NCBI RefSeq assembly: GCF_001039355.2
Contig: NW_019775524.1
Location: 968,987-1,032,986 of the forward strand
Direction of reading: 5' to 3'
From: Lingula anatina
Lineage: Eukaryota; Brachiopoda; Lingulata; Lingulida; Lingulidae
Length of the DNA: 64,000 nucleotides
The position numbers and the translations under genes are program-made. Positions 57,201 through 64,000 of the stretch are shown in pieces (position 1 is the first letter of the stretch; each line of letters starts with the position of its first letter). The notes under the pieces are model-generated. The model was not told the origin of the DNA, made no database searches, and saw only the letters and a program-made list of their open reading frames with translations.

Positions 57201-60200
57201 TGGGCTTGGCCTCTGGGGATGTCCGTCCTTCGGCACTGTTTTTCAGTTGACCTTCTGGTTCACACTGGTGACCACTGGTGGCTGGATGACTGGAGGAGAC
57301 ATAACAACTTGCCTTCTGTGCCGTGTCCTCTGTTGGAAAACCATGCTTGAAACTCCCAGTTTTCTCTGAATAATGATAACTTGGGCCCTTTATATGGCTG
57401 CGATGGCCTACTTCAGCAGCTATGTCAGACTCTTGATTCAACCGGGATATTTTTGATTCAGAAACACCGCCTTTTGCCATGGCTCCTACATTTGCTTCTT
57501 TCTCCACTGCACAGTTGTTTTTGGCTGGAGCTACATTCCTGTCGGTGAAGCTGTTGGCTCCACTGAACAATCGCATTCTTTCTTGTACAACATTTCTATT
57601 TGCCATTTCATTGATGTCCATCTCTTCTTTAACTAAAACTTTATCATCCCTATTATTCTGGGTATCCAAGTTTTTGGATTTCACATAATCCTTCACAATG
57701 CCCCAGTTCTCTTTGGGATCAGTCCTACCTTCCAATTCCTTGTCACTTTTTGTTTCAGACCCTGCTTGTTTGGCCATAGCATTCACTAAGGCATTGTGAT
57801 TACTGTCGTGGCTCATCTGAAGGCCTGGTGACACTAAACAATTCTTGTCCATTCTGAAAGCATCCAGATTTGCCACATCTGCCTTTAGAGTCTTGTTACT
57901 GTTTAACTGTTCTGAATTAATACCCCCAAGATTTGCACGTGAGCTTTCCCTGTTGACCCAAGAGCCATATATTTTATTTCTATCATTCCCATTTTTATCA
58001 ACATTAGAGGCTTGCTCAAACAAAGAAATTTTAGCTCCAAGATTAGGGTATGGGCTTTCCGGAGATGAAGTGGCTGATGAAGATGGAGTTTGCTGCCCAT
58101 ACAGCAATCGCTCTGCTTCATTCAATTTTTTAGGCGGTTTGACCCACAACTGTTCACTGGTGTCAAGATTTTCCCTTTTCCAGTCATTTCTGGGGCTATT
58201 TTCAATTGTCTTATCATATGACTCTTTTTCAAGAATCATAACTTCTTTCTCAGGTCTTGCCTTAACCGTGTCTTGTTTCTTGTTCCAACTTTCAATACTT
58301 TTATCCTCTGTAAGCCCAACCTTTTCTCCTTGAATGCCGTATCTATCTTTTTTAATTACATTGGTTACTGATGATTGTTCTTGTTTGCTGTAAGCACTGT
58401 TAGACAAAACTATGTTACCCCGGTTTTCATCTAATACCTTCTGACCATTATCTGTTTCAATGTGTCCCTTATGAGGAAAGTCAGCACTTTTCCCTTGCCA
58501 TCCTTTTTGACTGTGAACACTGCCAATGCCCATATTTTCTTGACCAGTACCCTTCCCTCCCATGTTTACTTGACCCATGGCCATCTTTCCTTGACCATTG
58601 TCACCCTTGGCCAGACCAGCAGCAGTCACCAAACTCTGCCCAGCACCCGTTGTTCTCACAGAAGTAGATTTTACAGCAGCACTACTATTGGCCGACATAA
58701 CATAGTGCTCATCCCCGTGATGAGGTTTCAGGTGGAGTTGACCAGAGGATGAAGACTTCCTGATTTTTGTCTTGTCTGCAGCGAGCACCATCCCATTTCC
58801 ATCTACTTTAACAACTGGCTGTACAGAACCCAATGTCACCTCAGAAGTTCTCGTCTTCATCATTTTCTCAAGCTCAAATATGCTCTTGTGGGTTTTACCC
58901 CCACCACCACCAGCACCATCCCTGGCCACACTCTGTCTATAGGCTGGCTTGGATGCTGTTTGCGTTTGTGGAACCCCCTGTACATAAGAACTTGTATGTC
59001 TCACAGTGGTCTTTTGGATATGGAGGTTTGGAGATTCGATGAGGTCATTCCTGTTGGTGGGGTTTATTTTACCATAATCATCCGCTGTCTTTTTTCTATC
59101 CTGACTGGCAGAATCAATTTGTCTGTGGTGCATGCAATTCTGTTTGTTGTCTATGGAGGCTGTTTGTTGGTCACTGAGTGGCCTCTTTGACCGTATGTGA
59201 TCAGCATCTACATCCATCTTTATATCTACCCTCGTTATACCACTCCACTCAGTGCCTGCACCAGTGCTGCCACCTACAGTTGTGCCGGCTTCATTTCCTG
59301 CACCAGTTCTGAATGAATTCCAAGCTCCTACACTGCCAATTATAACTTGTGTACCATTGGCGCCAATTTTAACCTCTGGATCTGCACAATCTCTCTGAAT
59401 ACTTGCTGGATATTGTGACTGATTTTTATCAGAATGACCAGCTGCACCGTGTGCAGAAACTAAATTAGCAGGTGCTTTGAAGTTTGTAAAATCAGACTCC
59501 TCACCCTCCTCCTGTATAGCAAGCTTTGGTTATAAGATAAAAAAGGATCAATTTCTAAATGTGTATTAACGCAGTGATATATCATGTACCTATGTAAAAA
59601 CATGAAAAAGTGATACCAATTCAGACATCTTTACATTGAAATATCTTTTATAACTAAGTTTATAATACAATAAAAATATCTTTTATTTGAAACATTTGCT
59701 TCACCAAAGCATTGCATATCTAATCTGAAACAAAACAATTAAGATCATAAATGTGCCATCCAATATCTGAAAGTGACATTTTACGAGGATTAACACTTTC
59801 AGTCGTGTTTTTGAGTAGTTTTTTCAGCAATAATTTGAATAAAATCATGCCTGCTGTAAACTGTACAATTTCTATCTGAACTCTTCCAAAAGACTGAAAA
59901 TATCCCACCCATCACTGAGTGACTTACTGGCTTTTCAAACTGCTCCACTGCACCATGCTGTAATTTGTTAGGCTTTGGTTTGGTGTTCACAGGAGACTGG
60001 GATCTGGAGGTGGACGCACTGGGGCTGATGAAGACTGTCTTGGTTACAGGCTTGCCCAGTACTGTGCTGCCTCCTACAGTCTAAAGTAAGACCAGAGGTC
60101 AGATTTGTCTGATACCATCAGACATGTCTTCAAACGAGGAAAGCACCACATATTTTTATTTATATTATACATGTTAAGGAATAAGCTGGTAGAACTGGCA

Positions 60201-63200
60201 TAACTTTCTTTTACAGAAGTAATAGCTTTCAAACTAATATTCTTGAAGTCCTATGTTATCAGTCACTGCAACTGAAGAAACAGGTACATTATACTGGGGC
60301 ATGACTTGATAAATTAAGAAATATGAAAATGGCAAAATGATACTTTGTATCAACTCAGCCTAATTATAATACCTCTTCTCTGGATGCCTTGTCGATTCCC
60401 AACTGTGCGTCAAGCTCTGCCAGTCTTCTCGTCCTGCGCAATCCCATGATGCCACTGGAGGCTTTCAGTTCTGCAATAAGGTTCTCAGCGCTCGAGGAGC
60501 CAGCGCTAGAGCTGGTAGACATACCTCTGCTGTGGCCAGATGACTGAAAAGGCTCTTCAAATCTGTTAGGCCTGAGGCAAAAATAAATAAATAAATAATA
60601 AAATAACTAAAAAATAGATAAATAAAAATGAATAAACATTGCACATTGACAAATATGTGAAATTGACATCTGTTGATGACTTTGTATGGCTAATTGGATG
60701 TTTCTTGGTGAACATGGCTAAATGTTCATTTTATTCATCTCATTTTGTTGTAAAATGTTCAGACTGCTAAACCTCAGTTTAATTTGGTCATCGACTGATA
60801 ACATTTAGAGCTAAATATATCACATACCTTACAGCTTTAGTTCCTCCCTCCTTCTCAATTGGGGTTGGTGCTGGTGGTGGTGGTGGTGGGGGTGGAGGTG
60901 GTGGAGGAGGTGGAGGTGGTGGTGGTGGTACCTGGACTGTAGGTGATAGGGCAGTACCAGTTGTCTTCACTGGTGAGTAAGGGGGTGGGGGCGGAGAACC
61001 CAGTGGTGGTGATGTTGGGGATTGTGTGGAGGAGGAAGGAGGAGGAGAGGAGGGAGGAGGTGGCCAAGCAATATGGAGGGGTTTGATGTCATGCTGGAGC
61101 TTGCGCTGAGGAGAACTGGTCTCTCTTACATTTCGGAAATTATTTCTGTCCTGGCTCACTTCATTCTTCTCTTTTATTTGATCTATCTTCTTGTCTGTTT
61201 CCCTTGTGGTGTGACCTTGGTATTGAGCTTGACCTTGACCTTTAGTGTGACCTCGACCTTGATTGTTCTCCATTGTTTTTCTGTCGAGAGTCACAATGGC
61301 ATTGGCATAGTCATCCAGTCCCGGGGGATAGTCTTCCCCTGATGATGACAAAATGGAAACTTTCCGTGTCAGTCCTAAACCATTGTTTTCAGTAACAGGG
61401 GCCGCTTCTGAACTCGATGAGCTGCTGGCGATATAACCATTTTGAATTTGCGATGATGTGCTGATAGATGTATTAGAGGTGGAAAAGTCACTGCCCAAAA
61501 CTTCAGAACTGAACTTGTTGTGACCTTGACTCTGACCTTGACCTTGAGATTTTGGCATTATGCCAAAATTTGGGAAACGCGGAGGCGGAGAGTCTGGTGG
61601 TGGTGGGATGCTGTTAGTCACTGAAGTCTTCACATGTCCGTTTATAGATCTTGGGTCCTGTGTGTGGACAACTGCTTCTACTGCAAAAAAATTCAAATTC
61701 AAATTAAACATTTTTTCATGGGTAGGAACTACATGTTTGTATCTGAATTCAAGCTACATATGTATTATGTTTAGTTATCTTTAATGAGAATAAGTGTGTG
61801 TGTGTGTGTGCATGCTTGCGTGTGTTTGTCTGTTATGCGATTGTTAAAACAATATACATCAAACCTCTGTAAACAGATATCCATGAAAACATTACAGTAT
61901 GTATACCTTGCAGTTACCTATTTCATATGCCTTATATAAAACAGCTACCCAGTAAAAAGGTAAAATATCACAAATATAACAATATTTTACAATATTACAT
62001 ATCATTACAAGCTGTTGCAATCTACCTATGAATGAGTACACTACCATAATTTCTTTCTTTAACAAAAAGATAAAAATTACTGAAGTCTATACCACAGTAT
62101 AAGAATATCATACCTGTGATTTTTTGGTGGGAACTAGAAACTGAAGTTACCTGAAAAGTAAAGGTGATATTTCTATTAGCTACATGTATTTGAAGTAAAC
62201 ACACTCAAACCGGTGTCCTAGCATTACAACTTTGTCAAATAATTTTGCTTTACCATATGTAACCATGAATCAGTAGACTAAGTCTGATCTAGAAATCAGC
62301 ATTATGTGAACTAGAATCACACCAAAGTTGAACAGAATTCCTGATGGTCTTATCAAATAAGCTGACCCAATAAATAAATTTACTTTTTGATTAAATGGTA
62401 TATAGCATTATGTAGAATATATTAAGCAATATTTTATCATTTTTTCAATCCCTTTAAAAAATTTTGTACAATTCTGGATTCCATTTACGCTTCAACTGCT
62501 GAGTCTAAACCTGCCTATAACTGTTGTCCACTGCCAGTTTTTGATGACCATATGTGAGTGGAGTGTTGTCATCACAGATTGATGGTACTATAATACACAG
62601 CTGCTGTTGCTGCTGCTATTGTTGTTACTGTCATGTAAGAAACAGCTGCTGTTGTGGTTTTATACTGCATGTACATACTAGGACTGTTATAGTATCAGCA
62701 TGGTGTGTGTGTGTGTGTGTGTGTTTGTGTGTTTGAATGTATGACTTGAGAAGCAGTTAAGCATGTTTGTGTGTGTGTACAGTGTTTGTCAGAGTGCATG
62801 AGAGTGAAAGAATAATTACGTGGTGCATGTTTTTTCGTATGTATCATAATCCAAATCATGCCATATAATGTTTTCTATAGCCTTCACATGACATCATAAT
62901 TGTAGTGTTAATGAATTTTAAAACAACATCAATGAATTAAAAATATATATATAAAATTGCAGTAGTCAATGTTTCATATCTAAAATCAAGTTTCAAGGTC
63001 ACTTATTTTTCTTTACAAATATTTTTGAATTCTTGTAAAAACTATCAAAAGAATACCAAAAGGCAAACACGAGATGTGTGCCATCTTTTTATCAATTACT
63101 GTCAAAATTAAATATACTTATAAAACCCACTTCAGTCAATATCTTTAATTTGATAATGTTATTAAGTAAATTTATAAATTAAATATAATAAGCAGTGCCA

Positions 63201-63736
63201 ATCAATAAGATTGTCTGAAAAATTAAAATCAACAAACTAAAATTTGAACTTCCCCATTAGTTTAAATATTAGTGTTTACATATTGCCATAGTAACAGCAC
63301 ATAATGGTTACTGTATATTAGCTATTATATTAATAAATACATAAACAGTAAGTTAAATCTACTTTAAGAGCTACTAGTAAGTTAGTCATTGACTTTTTTT
63401 AATAATGTTAAAGTGCCTAGCATGTTCTCCTTGATAATCATATATACTTGGCAGAAAAAGTTAGTAATGTTAAGGATATAAAAAGTTAAAGGCTCATGTC
63501 TAAAATACCAATGTTAGAGGTCACTCCAGATACAATTAATTTATAAAAATAATAAAGATTGTTATCTTCTTATAACAGGAAAAAGAATGAAGAATTATTG
63601 AGTGTTTAAGGGTTGGCAAACATTTGGCTTTTTGCATAATAGTTAGGTAACTCCAAAACAACACAAAAATATGCTTGTGATTTGAAATGCCTTACTCCAG
63701 ACGAGTCTTTTGAAATAAAAACCTGGTGCTCTTGGT
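54291..63736 (-). CDS. ESPN: Espin orthologue, C-terminal two thirds (5' part beyond window)
   Basis: Nine minus-strand exons with matching phases: 63736-63696, 62150-62114, 61680-60828, 60571-60373, 60080-59928, 59511-56665, 55618-55439, 54789-54725 and 54408-54291, about 1,496 residues. In order they hold a polyproline block (60870-60930), a WH2-like segment SAENLIAELKASSGIMGLRR, and a disordered Gly/Asn/Ser/Lys-rich stretch. The C-terminus has three repeats, GKDIPPWKRQVLAKQM, YENMPPWKRALVEKKEA and KLAPWQQELRMKRN, around a charged KEREEREL helix. Human espin has the same order (WH2, IPEWKRQVM, MPAWRRDLL, LAPWQRQVI), which binds and bundles actin in stereocilia and microvilli. Ankyrin repeats are expected right of the window. 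Weak point: the donor of the 2,847-nt exon (AAG|GTTCTT) is poor. The two first exons are small and less certain. Confidence 0.83.
55265..55400. mobile_element. MITE family C fragment in an espin intron
   Basis: GGGCCCATTCCCAATGAAAA followed by ATTCTACAAAGATCAATCC and GAATACAGAAAAGCTGGTG, matching the left half of 40512-40761. The right end is not preserved. Confidence 0.55.
55619..56664 (-). other. Espin intron between the giant exon and the C-terminal actin-binding exons
   Basis: AT-rich, including an A run at about 56507-56524. No conserved element was noticed. Confidence 0.6.
61795..61813. repeat. (GT)n tract in an espin intron
   Basis: GT alternation just upstream (minus sense) of the polyproline exon; a second one lies at 62702-62735. 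Confidence 0.85.
62151..63695 (-). other. Espin intron between two micro-exons
   Basis: Includes a GT microsatellite (62702-62735) and CTG/TTG-rich sequence near 62601-62625. No further exon was identified. Confidence 0.55.
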
Positions 63737-64000
63737 CTGAAAATATGACAAACAAGTGCAATCATAATACTGACCAGTGTCAAAATTGCAGAAAAAGCAA
63801 AATAGACACTTTAAAGCAATGTCATACTACTGGTTCTTTTCTTCTTTTTTCTCATTTTCTGTTTTTCATTTCTTTCTTTCTTTCTTTCTTTTTTTTTTTA
63901 ATAGTTTTTTTGAATGGTAGAATAAGCCAATATCTGACAGAGCCATTAATGATAATATATAATGATTTGGACCATATTCCTGAGTTCTTAATTGATTTTT
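63737..64000 (-). other. Espin intronic sequence to the window edge
   Basis: Contains a (TTTC)n/poly-T tract at about 63865-63900; no exon seen. Confidence 0.5.

Noticed and set aside
57845-58333. 162-codon plus-strand frame opposite the large espin exon
   Set aside because: Antisense shadow of a long coding exon; the minus-strand frame is contiguous and phase-linked to neighbours.
60870-60930. Polyproline stretch as a sequencing slip
   Set aside because: The frame stays open on both sides and polyproline blocks are normal in espin, so it is kept as coding.

Overview
This is a eukaryotic window from an AT-rich, intron-rich, highly heterozygous animal genome. Split genes with GT-AG introns, a U12-type AT-AC intron, dense short transposon relics and dispersed TACATGTA-type motifs point to a marine invertebrate. 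A lophotrochozoan such as a mollusc or brachiopod is my guess, but the sequence does not settle it. Five protein-coding genes can be assembled exon by exon with matching splice phases.

Layout. (1) 108-5627, minus: a secreted transcobalamin/intrinsic-factor-like cobalamin-binding protein, seven exons, 3' end beyond the left edge. (2) 6090-12258: two near-identical copies of one region joined by a single N at 8856, best read as two haplotypes placed end to end. (3) 11916-13633, minus: a small cysteine-rich, probably GPI-anchored folate-receptor-family protein. (4) 13676-20267, plus: ALG3, the ER mannosyltransferase of N-glycan assembly. Its start codon lies 42 bp from that of the previous gene, head to head. 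Exons 2, 3 and 4 each appear twice because two haplotypes, one carrying a TIR transposon, were scaffolded in series. (5) 23405-27449, minus: a METTL27-like SAM-dependent methyltransferase, five exons, with one GC-AG intron. (6) 27450-38700: gene-poor, with a 1.28-kb non-autonomous TIR transposon. (7) 38716-47527, plus: a CCAAT/TATA promoter and candidate 5'UTR exon, a 7-kb intron full of MITEs, and a single-coding-exon class A peptide-type GPCR with F-R-C in place of D-R-Y. (8) 49278-50285: nested MITEs around an assembly gap. (9) 54291-63736, minus: the 3' part of an espin (ESPN) orthologue with a 2.85-kb single exon of low-complexity coding sequence; its 5' part lies beyond the right edge.

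The genes form no operon or evident pathway. The neighbouring cobalamin-binder and folate-receptor-family genes are suggestive, but the folate-receptor-like protein lacks the tryptophan-rich pocket segment of vertebrate folate receptors. At least four MITE families (hAT-like, Tc1/mariner-like with TA duplications, and two PIF/Harbinger/Tourist-like with TWA duplications) recur across the window. The most reportable observations are the reconstructed heterozygous transposon insertion inside ALG3, the 42-bp divergent promoter, the U12 intron, the giant espin exon and the divergent GPCR motif.
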